Positions 1-6,374 of a stretch of 7,189 nt of DNA are shown piece after piece. Each line of letters opens with the position of its first letter. Position 1 is the stretch's first letter. The notes below the pieces were generated by a model. The model made no database searches and was not told the DNA's origin. It worked only from the letters and a program-made list of their open reading frames with translations. A program made the position numbers and the translations under genes. This DNA is from JBGSBR01 sp041730495 (GTDB taxonomy: Bacteria > Patescibacteriota > Microgenomatia > UBA1406 > GWC2-37-13): contig JBGSBR010000038.1 in assembly GCA_041730495.1 (NCBI GenBank), forward strand, positions 1-7,189. The letters are read 5' to 3'.

Positions 1-237
1 GATGGATTTACCTTTGACATGCTCAGTCAGCATCGAAGCTGATGCAAGTGACACTGCACAACCTTCTCCAGTAAAACCTACAGATTCTATCAAATCATCA
101 TGCTCGACTATTTCAAAATGCAGTTTATCACCACAAAGCGGATTATCGACATCGACTGAAGCTGTCGGCTTTTCAAGCGCTTTGAAATTACGTGGGTAAT
201 GGTAATGATCCAAGATAATATCGCCGTAGACTGACAT
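1..237 (-). CDS. sufU: SufU-type sulfur-transfer/scaffold protein, N-terminal 79 residues (runs off the window)
   Basis: I translated this by hand from the minus strand; the ATG is at 237 and the frame is open to position 1. SufU accepts persulfide sulfur from SufS through a zinc-bound cysteine and passes it to the SufBCD scaffold. Visible signatures are an N-terminal YGDIILDHYHYPRNF stretch, NPLCGD at residues 32-37, and GEGCAVSLASASML at 57-70. Cys35, Asp37 and Cys60 match three of the four zinc ligands known in SufU; the last cysteine and the typical SufU insertion lie beyond the window. The start is only 2 bases past the sufS stop, with no recognisable Shine-Dalgarno, so translational coupling to sufS is likely. 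IscU shares these motifs, but the place next to a group II SufS in a suf operon favours SufU. Confidence 0.93.
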   Translation of the reverse strand, partial: MSVYGDIILDHYHYPRNFKALEKPTASVDVDNPLCGDKLHFEIVEHDDLIESVGFTGEGCAVSLASASMLTEHVKGKSI

Positions 238-239
238 AG

Positions 240-1466
240 TTATTTAAGAATAGTTTTAACTTGTTGTAAACCCGCTACTAACTTCTCAACATCTGACTCA
301 TCATTATAAATGTAAAAACTTGCTCGAGCTGAAGCTGCTATTCCGAGCCTCGTATGAAGTGGCATGGTGCAATGATGTCCTGCTCGAACAGCAATATGAG
401 ATTCATCAAGGATCTGCGCTACATCATGTGCATGATAATTACCTAAGGTAAATGAGATAATTCCCGCTCTCTCTCCAATAGGTCCGAAGATTTTGATTTC
501 ATCACCAAATTTCTCATACAGTTTATCAATTGCATACTTTGTTAGCTTTGCTTCATGTTGATGGATCTTTTCTAAACCAATAGATTGCAGATAACGAATC
601 GCTGCTGCCAGTCCGATTGCTTGCGCTATCGGTGGCGTGCCTGCTTCGAGTCGATGTGGGAGATCATTCCACGTGGTGTTCTCAACAGCAACTGTGCGTA
701 TCATCTCTCCACCGTATTGATATGGTGGCAACTTATCTAGTTGATCAAACGTACCCCACAGTACTCCGATACCTGTTGGTCCGAGCATCTTATGTCCAGA
801 GAAAGCGACAAAGTCGCACCCTAGCTCTTGAACATCTAGTATCAGATGAGGAGCGGCTTGTGCAGCATCAAGGATTACTATAATATTCGGATTAATTTGC
901 TTCGCAGCTTTTACAATCTGTTTAATCGGATTCATTGTTCCTAAGGTATTTGAGACATACGTCAACGCCAGTATTTTCGTTTTAGAAGTAATATATTGTT
1001 TTAAATATTCGTCATTAGTAATTCGTAATTGGTAATTATCATCAATATCGATTACCTTAAATGTGGCTTTCTTTTTTTTAGCAAGTTGTTGCCAGGGTAC
1101 GAAGTTTGAGTGATGTTCCATGATCGTCGTTACGATTTCATCACCTTCTGATATTAGTTCTGACAAAGATGAAGCGAGTAAATTCATCGACTCTGTCGTA
1201 CCTCGAGTGAAGATTACTTCTTCTCGACGTGTGGCATTGATAAATATTTTCACAGTATCGCGTGCATCTTCATACGCTTGTGTGGCTTTCTCTGCTATCT
1301 GGTAAATCCCACGATGGACATTGGCAGAGTAACTTGAGTAATAAGAATTAACAGCATCAATGACAACCTGAGGTTTGAGGGAAGTTGCAGTCGAATCCAG
1401 ATACACGAGCTCAGGAAGATGAGTGAAAATAGGAAAATCTTTTTTTATTTGCTTGATATCGAGCAT
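240..1466 (-). CDS. sufS: Cysteine desulfurase SufS (group II, PLP-dependent)
   Basis: SufS converts L-cysteine to L-alanine and leaves a persulfide on an active-site cysteine, supplying sulfur to the cluster-building complex in the cytoplasm. The 408-residue length is normal for the family. The PLP-binding lysine is Lys226 in SGHKMLGPTGIG (223-234). Asp200 in LDAAQAAPH pairs with the PLP ring, and the MEHHSN motif at 116-121 supplies the stacking histidine. The catalytic Cys366 lies in the group II motif RAGHHC (361-366), which separates it from the NifS/IscS group. An HAHD segment (345-348) resembles the region of Bacillus SufS whose histidine swaps zinc ligands with SufU, which agrees with sufU following 2 bases later. 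The ATG at 1466 has no Shine-Dalgarno; the inverted repeat at 1474-1575 comes within 7 bases of it. A run of eight A residues in the coding strand (1072-1079) encodes lysines and leaves the frame intact. Confidence 0.97.
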   Translation of the reverse strand: MLDIKQIKKDFPIFTHLPELVYLDSTATSLKPQVVIDAVNSYYSSYSANVHRGIYQIAEKATQAYEDARDTVKIFINATRREEVIFTRGTTESMNLLASSLSELISEGDEIVTTIMEHHSNFVPWQQLAKKKKATFKVIDIDDNYQLRITNDEYLKQYITSKTKILALTYVSNTLGTMNPIKQIVKAAKQINPNIIVILDAAQAAPHLILDVQELGCDFVAFSGHKMLGPTGIGVLWGTFDQLDKLPPYQYGGEMIRTVAVENTTWNDLPHRLEAGTPPIAQAIGLAAAIRYLQSIGLEKIHQHEAKLTKYAIDKLYEKFGDEIKIFGPIGERAGIISFTLGNYHAHDVAQILDESHIAVRAGHHCTMPLHTRLGIAASARASFYIYNDESDVEKLVAGLQQVKTILK

Positions 1467-1473
1467 ATAGAAT

Positions 1474-1575
1474 TGTCATTGCGAGGAGTGAGTCACGAAC
1501 GACGTGGCAATCTCCTAACTTACTAATTTATACAAATTGTTCAACTGAGATTGCTTCGCTTTGCTCGCAATGACA
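1474..1575. repeat. MITE-like inverted repeat filling the sufD-sufS gap
   Basis: Two related elements face each other. The left arm (1474-1514, 41 bases) begins TGTCATTGCGAG and ends GCAATCTC. The right arm (1547-1575, 29 bases), read on the minus strand, also begins TGTCATTGCGAG and ends GCAATCTC. The ends match exactly, 12 bases outside and 8 inside, while the middles differ in sequence and length. A 32-base AT-rich loop separates the arms. Boundary motifs of this TCATTGCGAG...CAATCTC kind are, from memory, a dispersed repeat in many bacterial genomes. No transposase or clear target-site duplication is visible. In the suf transcript the outer arms could form a stem of at least 12 base pairs between sufD and sufS. 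The right edge touches the sufD stop codon; the left edge is 7 bases from the sufS ATG. Confidence 0.85.
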
Positions 1576-2145
1576 TTAAGACAATGAATAACTAAACTCT
1601 GGCACATGAGATTGTACCTTATCAATCACTTCTTGAGTAAATCCTGATACAAGTAAATCACGTGTGACTGAGTCATCAAGACCACGACTTTTTGCATAGA
1701 AGAACTGTTCTTCATTCAGCTTACCTGTCGTCGATCCATGAGTACAGAAAACATCATTGGCAAGGATTTCGAGAAATGGCCGTGAATCAATAAATGTACC
1801 TTTTGATAACACTAAGTTCTGATTTTTTTGATAAGCATGACTTTGCTGCGCATCTTTTTCGAGACGGATAAGGCCTTGATAGATGAGTCGTGACTGATCG
1901 TCAAAAACTCCTTTGATAAGAAGATCTGAAAGTGATCCTGGTGCTGAGTGTCGCTGAATCGTTTCAATATTAAATTCATCTTTATCTTTACCAGTAAATA
2001 ACCCGAAGATATAAAGATTGACACCAGTAGCAGTGATATCAAATGTCAGCTTGCCAGATAAATTATGAAAAAAGACAACATACGTGCCTTTTTTATTAAA
2101 GACCAGTGGATGCTTTTCAGTATTGAGATTGATAAGTGTCGTCAT
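1576..2145 (-). CDS. sufD: SufD-like Fe-S assembly protein, short form (189 residues)
   Basis: SufD pairs with SufB in the SufBCD scaffold. The C-terminal SufB/SufD signature is clear: IDSRPFLEILANDVFCTHGS followed by EEQFFYAKSRGLDD and LLVSGF. The histidine in CTHG (residue 136 from the ATG) matches the SufD histidine (His360 in E. coli) proposed to sit at the cluster-forming SufB-SufD interface. The protein is under half the usual 400-450 residues: the N-terminal helical domain and part of the beta-helix core are missing, and the C-terminal tail is also short. The phosphatase gene fills the upstream space, so this is not a simple frameshift. I chose the ATG at 2145, 2 bases past the phosphatase TGA; an in-frame TTG at 2151 overlapping that stop would add two residues. 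No strong Shine-Dalgarno is seen. The gene ends directly against the inverted repeat. Confidence 0.85.
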   Translation of the reverse strand: MTTLINLNTEKHPLVFNKKGTYVVFFHNLSGKLTFDITATGVNLYIFGLFTGKDKDEFNIETIQRHSAPGSLSDLLIKGVFDDQSRLIYQGLIRLEKDAQQSHAYQKNQNLVLSKGTFIDSRPFLEILANDVFCTHGSTTGKLNEEQFFYAKSRGLDDSVTRDLLVSGFTQEVIDKVQSHVPEFSYSLS

Positions 2146-2147
2146 GA

Positions 2148-2780
2148 TCAAGCTGGCAAATGTGAGTAATCACTCCAGGTGAGTAGTCTCCAATGATTTT
2201 TATCTTCATGGTATTCGAGCATACTGACGCCAGTGTTATTGTGCCAGCTATTATCGATCCACTCGAGAAACATATGTGAGTTAAATGATTTAGGAAATGT
2301 CACCAGTGCGATAAACATCTTGATAAATAATCCATGTGAGACAATAAGAATGCGTTCTTCTTCACGTTGTTCAACGAATGTAACAGCTTGTTTAACACGT
2401 TTACTGAAATCACTGAAGTTCTCTTCATCTGAGTAATGCCAATCAGCATTGTGAAAGTTTTTTTCTATTTCTCGGCGGACAACTTTCGAAAGTGGCGTAA
2501 ACATAGACATCCCTTGGATCTCTGATGGTCGAGAATACTCTCTGAATAAATCATTTGATACTAACTCAAGCTCTAGTTCTTTATTTATTGTCTTGGCAGT
2601 CTGCATCGCTCGCTTATAAGGACTGGCGATCATCACATCAAACGGTAGATCTCGTAAACGAGTTGCTACAAACTCAGCTTGTGATTGACCAAGCTCAGAG
2701 AGTGGTGTGAACTCATCCTGATGGATATGATTAGCATTGCCGACTGTTTCTCCGTGTCTGACCAGATATATTTTTTTCAT
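2148..2780 (-). CDS. Histidine phosphatase superfamily protein (phosphoglycerate-mutase-like)
   Basis: This is a branch 1 histidine phosphatase of 210 residues. The defining LVRHGET motif is at 6-12, with His9 as the expected phospho-accepting nucleophile. Arg57 in SPYKRA (53-58), the FREYSRP segment around Glu81 (probable acid/base region) and His149 in IVSHG (146-150) complete the phosphate pocket. The substrate cannot be read from sequence; relatives include cofactor-dependent phosphoglycerate mutases, alpha-ribazole phosphatase and broad phosphatases. The start is 4 bases after the sufB stop. An AGGA (2788-2791 on the complementary strand) sits 7 bases upstream, one of only two good ribosome binding sites in the window. 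It ends in TGA, showing that TGA is read as stop here. It has no known place in SUF assembly; co-transcription with sufB and sufD is inferred from spacing. Confidence 0.9.
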   Translation of the reverse strand: MKKIYLVRHGETVGNANHIHQDEFTPLSELGQSQAEFVATRLRDLPFDVMIASPYKRAMQTAKTINKELELELVSNDLFREYSRPSEIQGMSMFTPLSKVVRREIEKNFHNADWHYSDEENFSDFSKRVKQAVTFVEQREEERILIVSHGLFIKMFIALVTFPKSFNSHMFLEWIDNSWHNNTGVSMLEYHEDKNHWRLLTWSDYSHLPA

Positions 2781-2784
2781 ATGG

Positions 2785-4197
2785 TTATCCTACACTTCCT
2801 TCCATTTCTAAACGTATTAATCGATTCAGCTCGATAGAATATTCAAGCGGAATCTCTTTGGTCACTGGCTCCATGAATCCGAGAACCAGTGCGCTTTCTG
2901 CATCTGGTTTACTTAATCCTCGCGACATCAAATAAAATAATTTTTCTTCACCAAGCTTCTCAACTGTCGCTTCATGTTGGATCGAGACATCTTGTTCTTT
3001 GATTTTCATAAATGGATATGTATCACTGCGAGATTCTTCATCCAGGATTAGTGCATCACATGATACGTACACCGAAGAATTTGCGGCACCAGGTGATACC
3101 TGCACAAGTCCGCGATATGATGTGCGACCACCGTCTTTCGAAATAGATTTAGAGACAATACGTGAGGAAGTATCAGGACCTACGTGAAACATTTTTGCAC
3201 CAGCATCCTGATGTTGTCCTTTGCCCGCATACGCAATTGATAAAACCTCTCCACGCGCACCTTTGCCAAAAAGGTACACACTTGGATACTTCATCGTTAT
3301 CTGACTACCGAGATTACAATCGACCCACTCCATCACCGCATTTTCATCAGCTCTCGCTCTCTTTGTAACTAGGTTATAAACGTTTTTACTCCAGTTTTGC
3401 ACAGTAGTGTAACGCACTCGTGCATCTTTTTTGACGAAAATCTCAACAACTGCTGAATGCAATGAATCAGAAGTATAGATCGGAGCAGTACAGCCTTCGA
3501 TGTAATGGACACTACTTCCCTCATCTGCGATGATGAGAGTTCGTTCAAACTGACCAAATCTTTCTGAATTGATACGGAAGTATGCTTGCAGTGGCAGCTT
3601 CACATGGACGCCTTTCGGGATGTAAACAAATGATCCACCAGACCAAACAGCAGAGTTTAATGCTGCAAATTTATTGTCTTGTGGAGGAATCAGTTTGCCA
3701 AAGTATTCTTTGACAATCTCTGGATATTTGCGTAGTCCTGTATCCATATCACAGAAGATCACTCCTTGTTTATCAAGCTCTTTATTGATACTTTCATAGA
3801 CGACTTCACTTTCGTACTGTGCTGAGACACCCGCGAGAAACTTCTTCTCTGCCTCTGGCACCCCGATTCGATCATATGTTTCTTTGATCTCAGCTGGCAG
3901 ATCTTCCCATGAGTTGACTTGGTTTTCAGTAGGTTTAAGATAATAGTAGATTTCATCGAAGTTGATCGTACTGAGATCCGCACCCCAAGTAGGCATTGGT
4001 TTTTCCAGGAAGTATTTGTATGCTTTGAGTCTGAACTCTGTCATCCATGCTGGCTCGTCTTTCATGGCAGAGATCTGTTTGACCACACTTTCGTCAAGGC
4101 CTTTTTTCGATTTAAAAACTGGCTTCGATGGCATGGAAAAACCATACTTGTAGTCAAAGTTCAGTTCTTTTTTTTGTTTATCGTGTACATCTGACAT
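2785..4197 (-). CDS. sufB: Fe-S cluster assembly scaffold protein SufB
   Basis: SufB is the main scaffold of the SufBCD complex, on which nascent clusters form. At 470 residues it is normal for the family (Bacillus about 465, E. coli about 495). Conserved blocks appear in order: NSAVWSGGSFVYIPKGVHVK (181-200), IEGCTAPIYTSDSLHSAVVE (233-252), TVQNWSKNVYNLVTKRA (265-281), GGRTSYRGLVQVSPGA (356-371) and the C-terminal LEMEGSVG. Cys380 in SCDALIL aligns with E. coli Cys405, His408 and Glu409 in QHEATVEKLGEE align with His433/Glu434, and Cys236 in EGCTAP with Cys254; these alignments are from memory. The E. coli-type N-terminal cysteine cluster is absent, as in most short SufB proteins. The ATG at 4197 lies one base past the upstream acetyltransferase stop, without a clear Shine-Dalgarno, so coupled translation is likely. 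Confidence 0.97.
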   Translation of the reverse strand: MSDVHDKQKKELNFDYKYGFSMPSKPVFKSKKGLDESVVKQISAMKDEPAWMTEFRLKAYKYFLEKPMPTWGADLSTINFDEIYYYLKPTENQVNSWEDLPAEIKETYDRIGVPEAEKKFLAGVSAQYESEVVYESINKELDKQGVIFCDMDTGLRKYPEIVKEYFGKLIPPQDNKFAALNSAVWSGGSFVYIPKGVHVKLPLQAYFRINSERFGQFERTLIIADEGSSVHYIEGCTAPIYTSDSLHSAVVEIFVKKDARVRYTTVQNWSKNVYNLVTKRARADENAVMEWVDCNLGSQITMKYPSVYLFGKGARGEVLSIAYAGKGQHQDAGAKMFHVGPDTSSRIVSKSISKDGGRTSYRGLVQVSPGAANSSVYVSCDALILDEESRSDTYPFMKIKEQDVSIQHEATVEKLGEEKLFYLMSRGLSKPDAESALVLGFMEPVTKEIPLEYSIELNRLIRLEMEGSVG

Positions 4198-4198
4198 A

Positions 4199-4672
4199 TT
4201 ATTTCAACTTAAGTCGTAACCCTACATCTAAATCCTTAAAACCAAGTTTATGATAAAACTCTATTGCATTTGTATTTTGCACGAAAGCTGAGACGTAGAC
4301 ATGATCAACCTGTTTATCTTTGCACCAAGTCATAAACTCTTCAACTAATTGTTTACCAATACCTTTTTGTTGATACTCAGTTGCAAGAGCGATATCGTTT
4401 AACTCTGCATAAATACCTGGTTCGAGATAATCTTTTTCAGTGATTTCTCCATCAATAAACCCAACTATTTTGTCACCATCAACTGCCACAAACATACATT
4501 GATTTTCATCAGTTATTTTATCTGAAAAGTATTTATGTCCTTTCTCACTCTGTGTCCAACTCTCTACAAGTAATGGATCCCATTGCACAGATAGTCGATT
4601 CAGATATTTGTAATTAACATCTAATATTTGTTCTAGTTCTGCAATTGTTGCTTTGCGGATAGTTATATTCAT
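4199..4672 (-). CDS. GNAT-family N-acetyltransferase
   Basis: This 157-residue protein has the GNAT fold layout. There is an N-terminal ITIRKATIAELEQI strand-helix, a central CMFVAVDGDKIVGFIDGEI beta hairpin (59-77), and motif A LNDIALATEYQQKGIGKQLV (91-110) whose QQKGIG loop binds acetyl-CoA pyrophosphate. The C-terminal NTNAIEFYHKLGF motif (133-145) is typical. The acceptor is unknown; relatives modify protein N-termini, antibiotics, polyamines or small metabolites. It lies 2 bases downstream of the methyltransferase and 1 base upstream of sufB, so it should be on the suf transcript. Hand-counted samples give roughly 34 percent GC against about 43 percent in sufB, which hints that it entered the operon later together with the methyltransferase. 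Confidence 0.9.
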   Translation of the reverse strand: MNITIRKATIAELEQILDVNYKYLNRLSVQWDPLLVESWTQSEKGHKYFSDKITDENQCMFVAVDGDKIVGFIDGEITEKDYLEPGIYAELNDIALATEYQQKGIGKQLVEEFMTWCKDKQVDHVYVSAFVQNTNAIEFYHKLGFKDLDVGLRLKLK

Positions 4673-4674
4673 AA

Positions 4675-5313
4675 TTATTTCTGTAATCTCATATAAATGT
4701 ATTGATCTCCATATTTATCAAATTGCTCTGTTTTTAAAACCTTAAAACCAGTTCTTTCCAAACGAGCTTTCATAAAATCTGCTGAATATAAATTTCGATA
4801 GTATGTTAAGTGTTGATTTGGTGGTTCTTCAGGTATAAATTCTTCCACATGTTCACTATTATCTTTAGGTGCGATAAATGTCAACCCTATCACTCCCTCT
4901 GGTTTTAAAACTCTTGAGTATTCTTGCAATGTTTGATCTAAATCTTCTTGTACGATATGGATGATAGAGCTACATGACCAAATAGAATCAAACTCTTCAT
5001 CTGCAAAAGGCATCTGACGCATGTCACCAAGGACAGTTTCAACTTGCGGATAACGCTGATTGATTTTCTCAATCATATCGGGTGATTGATCCAAAGCTAT
5101 TACTTCCGCTTTCTGTGAAATTACCGCTGCTTCTTTGCCTGGACCTGAACCGATATCCAGTACTTTTGCATCAGCAGGTATGGTTGATATAAAATCATTT
5201 AGTTGTTCTGCATAATCGATAGCTGTATCAAATGTCTTATCGTACCAATCATGTACACCTGCGTAGTCTGCTTCAACTAGTTTATACTTTTGTTCTTTCG
5301 ATAAGTTTTGCAT
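4675..5313 (-). CDS. Class I SAM-dependent methyltransferase
   Basis: This 212-residue protein is a Rossmann-fold methyltransferase. Motif I, VLDIGSGPG, is at 51-59 and binds S-adenosylmethionine. Asp75 in VIALDQS is the acidic residue expected to contact the ribose. GDMRQMPFADEEFDSIWS (96-113) covers motifs II and III, and VLKPEGVIGL (135-144) is the usual post-motif strand. The layout matches the UbiE/Methyltransf_11 type, which act on many small molecules and some proteins; the substrate cannot be told. The gene starts 6 bases after sufC without a Shine-Dalgarno and ends 2 bases before the acetyltransferase. Its base composition (about 36 percent GC in samples) is closer to the acetyltransferase than to sufC or sufB. 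No known SUF component is a methyltransferase, so a link to cluster assembly is only positional. Confidence 0.92.
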   Translation of the reverse strand: MQNLSKEQKYKLVEADYAGVHDWYDKTFDTAIDYAEQLNDFISTIPADAKVLDIGSGPGKEAAVISQKAEVIALDQSPDMIEKINQRYPQVETVLGDMRQMPFADEEFDSIWSCSSIIHIVQEDLDQTLQEYSRVLKPEGVIGLTFIAPKDNSEHVEEFIPEEPPNQHLTYYRNLYSADFMKARLERTGFKVLKTEQFDKYGDQYIYMRLQK

Positions 5314-5319
5314 CGTAAA

Positions 5320-6042
5320 TTATTTCGCATTTATTATGCTTTCATATCCATTTTTCTCAATCTCTTCAGCGAGTGAAGCATCTCCAACTTTAATTATTTT
5401 TCCTTTTGAAACAACTAGCACATAATCTGGTTTCAGATGATGCAGGATACGATTGTAGTGCGTGATGATGATATAGGTTTTACCTGCTTTATGTTTATCG
5501 AGGAATTTCGAGATGGATTTGAGTGCATCCACATCGACACCAGTGTCGACTTCGTCGAAGATCAAGACCTCTTTATCAAGCACTGCAGCTTGAAGCACTT
5601 CCATTTTCTTGCGTTCTCCACCAGATGCACCTTCATTGAGTGGTCGACCCAGGAGCTCTTCACTGATATGTAGTTCTTTTGCGACTTTTTGTGCTTCTTG
5701 ACGGATAGTAAGTGGATCTTTTTTGCCTTGAAGAGCAAGTTGGAGCAGTTGATAGACTCGGACACCAGAGAGTGCAAGTGGTGACTGGAAAGATAAGAAG
5801 ATTCCTTTTTCAGCTCGCTCATTAGCTTCCATCTCAGTGATATCTTCGCCGTGATACTCGATCTGTGATCCTTCGGCCAGTGTGTATGATGGATGTCCCA
5901 TCAGTGCATACGCCATAGTCGATTTACCAGATCCATTGGGACCCATGATGGCATAGACCTTACCTTTTTCAAACTCGAAGTTGATATCTTTGAGGATTTC
6001 TTTGTTTTCGATTGAGACTGAGAGATTTGTGAGTTTTAGCAT
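5320..6042 (-). CDS. sufC: Fe-S cluster assembly ATPase SufC
   Basis: SufC is the soluble ABC-type ATPase of the SufBCD complex; its ATP-driven dimerisation opens the SufB/SufD interface for cluster formation. At 240 residues it has the usual length (about 250). Walker A GPNGSGKST is at 34-42, the Q-loop glutamine is Gln86 in FQSP, and the ABC signature region reads NEGASGGERKK (136-146), a variant of the usual SufC EGFSGGEKKR. Walker B VLIFDEVDTGVDVDAL (159-174) has Glu164 as catalytic base, and the H-loop is ITHYNR with His195. No membrane segments are seen, which separates it from transporter ATPases. It is the first gene of the operon, just downstream of an extended -10 promoter; its ATG at 6042 has no Shine-Dalgarno. 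Confidence 0.97.
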   Translation of the reverse strand: MLKLTNLSVSIENKEILKDINFEFEKGKVYAIMGPNGSGKSTMAYALMGHPSYTLAEGSQIEYHGEDITEMEANERAEKGIFLSFQSPLALSGVRVYQLLQLALQGKKDPLTIRQEAQKVAKELHISEELLGRPLNEGASGGERKKMEVLQAAVLDKEVLIFDEVDTGVDVDALKSISKFLDKHKAGKTYIIITHYNRILHHLKPDYVLVVSKGKIIKVGDASLAEEIEKNGYESIINAK

Positions 6043-6049
6043 GATTCGT

Positions 6050-6058
6050 AGTATACCA
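6050..6058 (-). promoter_or_regulatory. Candidate suf operon promoter (extended -10)
   Basis: On the minus strand the sequence reads TGGTATACT, an extended -10 element (TG, one base, then a TATAAT-like hexamer). The hexamer occupies 6055 to 6050. A match to the -35 consensus is lacking at 17-base spacing (AGCTTC), which is tolerable for extended -10 promoters. The hexamer ends 7 bases before the A of the sufC ATG, so transcription would begin at or next to that A and give a leaderless or nearly leaderless message. This fits the absence of a Shine-Dalgarno before sufC. Confidence 0.5.
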
Positions 6059-6086
6059 CGACAAGATAAACTGAAGCTAGGTACGA

Positions 6087-6116
6087 TATGCGGGTGCTCG
6101 TACGAGCACCCGCATA
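6087..6116. terminator. Perfect 30-base palindrome; hairpin terminator-like, without U-tract
   Basis: The half-site TATGCGGGTGCTCGT (6087-6101) is followed directly by its exact reverse complement. As RNA it could form a GC-rich hairpin of 13 base pairs with a GUAC loop. It lies 27 bases past the stop of the small upstream gene and about 30 bases upstream of the sufC -10 element, where a terminator would separate the two units. However, no run of T follows it on either strand, so it is not a textbook intrinsic terminator. A dimeric regulator's binding site or a dispersed palindromic repeat are alternatives. Confidence 0.45.
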
Positions 6117-6143
6117 GATGGACTAACAGAAATGAGTAAAAAG

Positions 6144-6371
6144 TTACGACGCTCGCTTGATCGTCAAGCGGGCCTTACCTTTGTCACCATTTTCTGTCGG
6201 GATCGTGCGATCCCAGATACAATTTACTCCTCCCTCAATGAGTGCTTCAGCGACTTGATACCAATCATTGATGAGAGTACCCGCATTGCTTTCAAACAAA
6301 AACTGTGAGTCGTTGGAACGAGAAATTGTAGCAACAGCTTGACCAATACCTGTAAATGGAACTATTTTCAT
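6144..6371 (-). CDS. Hypothetical protein, 75 residues, no family recognised
   Basis: I do not recognise this protein. It is small, without signal peptide, membrane segment or metal-binding cysteine pattern (one cysteine only), and ends in a basic stretch, GDKGKARLTIKRAS. The middle (LINDWYQVAEALIEGG, 33-48) looks helical, flanked by likely strands (KIVPFTG, VNCIWDRTIP, ARLTIKR), suggesting a compact alpha/beta fold. Reality as a gene is supported by an AAGGAGG ribosome binding site at 6375-6381, a consensus TATAAT at 6426-6431 upstream, a lack of any longer competing frame, and a hairpin after its stop. The ATG at 6371 is the only methionine codon in the frame, and it sits 3 bases after the AAGGAGG, which is a little close. 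It lies between tsaD and the suf operon and is probably its own short transcript. Confidence 0.7.
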   Translation of the reverse strand: MKIVPFTGIGQAVATISRSNDSQFLFESNAGTLINDWYQVAEALIEGGVNCIWDRTIPTENGDKGKARLTIKRAS

Positions 6372-6374
6372 AAG

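Noticed and set aside
2..199. Plus-strand open frame opposite sufU
   Set aside because: The minus strand encodes clear SufU motifs here; the plus frame is serine-rich shadow sequence.
617..883. Plus-strand open frame opposite sufS, and similar ones at 1120-1305, 2233-2436, 2999-3368, 3919-4194, 5437-5673 and 6455-6727
   Set aside because: Each lies wholly opposite a well-recognised gene and shows no domain or start signals.
1072..1079. Run of eight A residues in sufS as a programmed frameshift site
   Set aside because: The full-length SufS frame is intact on both sides and no useful alternative frame follows.
1527..1532. TATAAA in the loop of the inverted repeat as a promoter for sufS-sufU
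   Set aside because: No -35 at proper spacing (TTGAAC is only 6 bases away) and the loop is AT-rich anyway; too weak to call.
1474..1575. CRISPR repeat pair
   Set aside because: Only two inverted, unequal copies with no regular spacers and no cas genes.
1812..2042. Alternative minus-strand frames inside sufD, sufB (3369-3557, 3759-3983) and sufC (5562-5822)
   Set aside because: They overlap conserved coding sequence in the correct frame and have no recognisable motifs.
2148..2150. TGA as a sense codon (as in Gracilibacteria-type codes)
   Set aside because: The phosphatase ends naturally at this TGA next to the sufD start, and no other gene needs TGA read-through.
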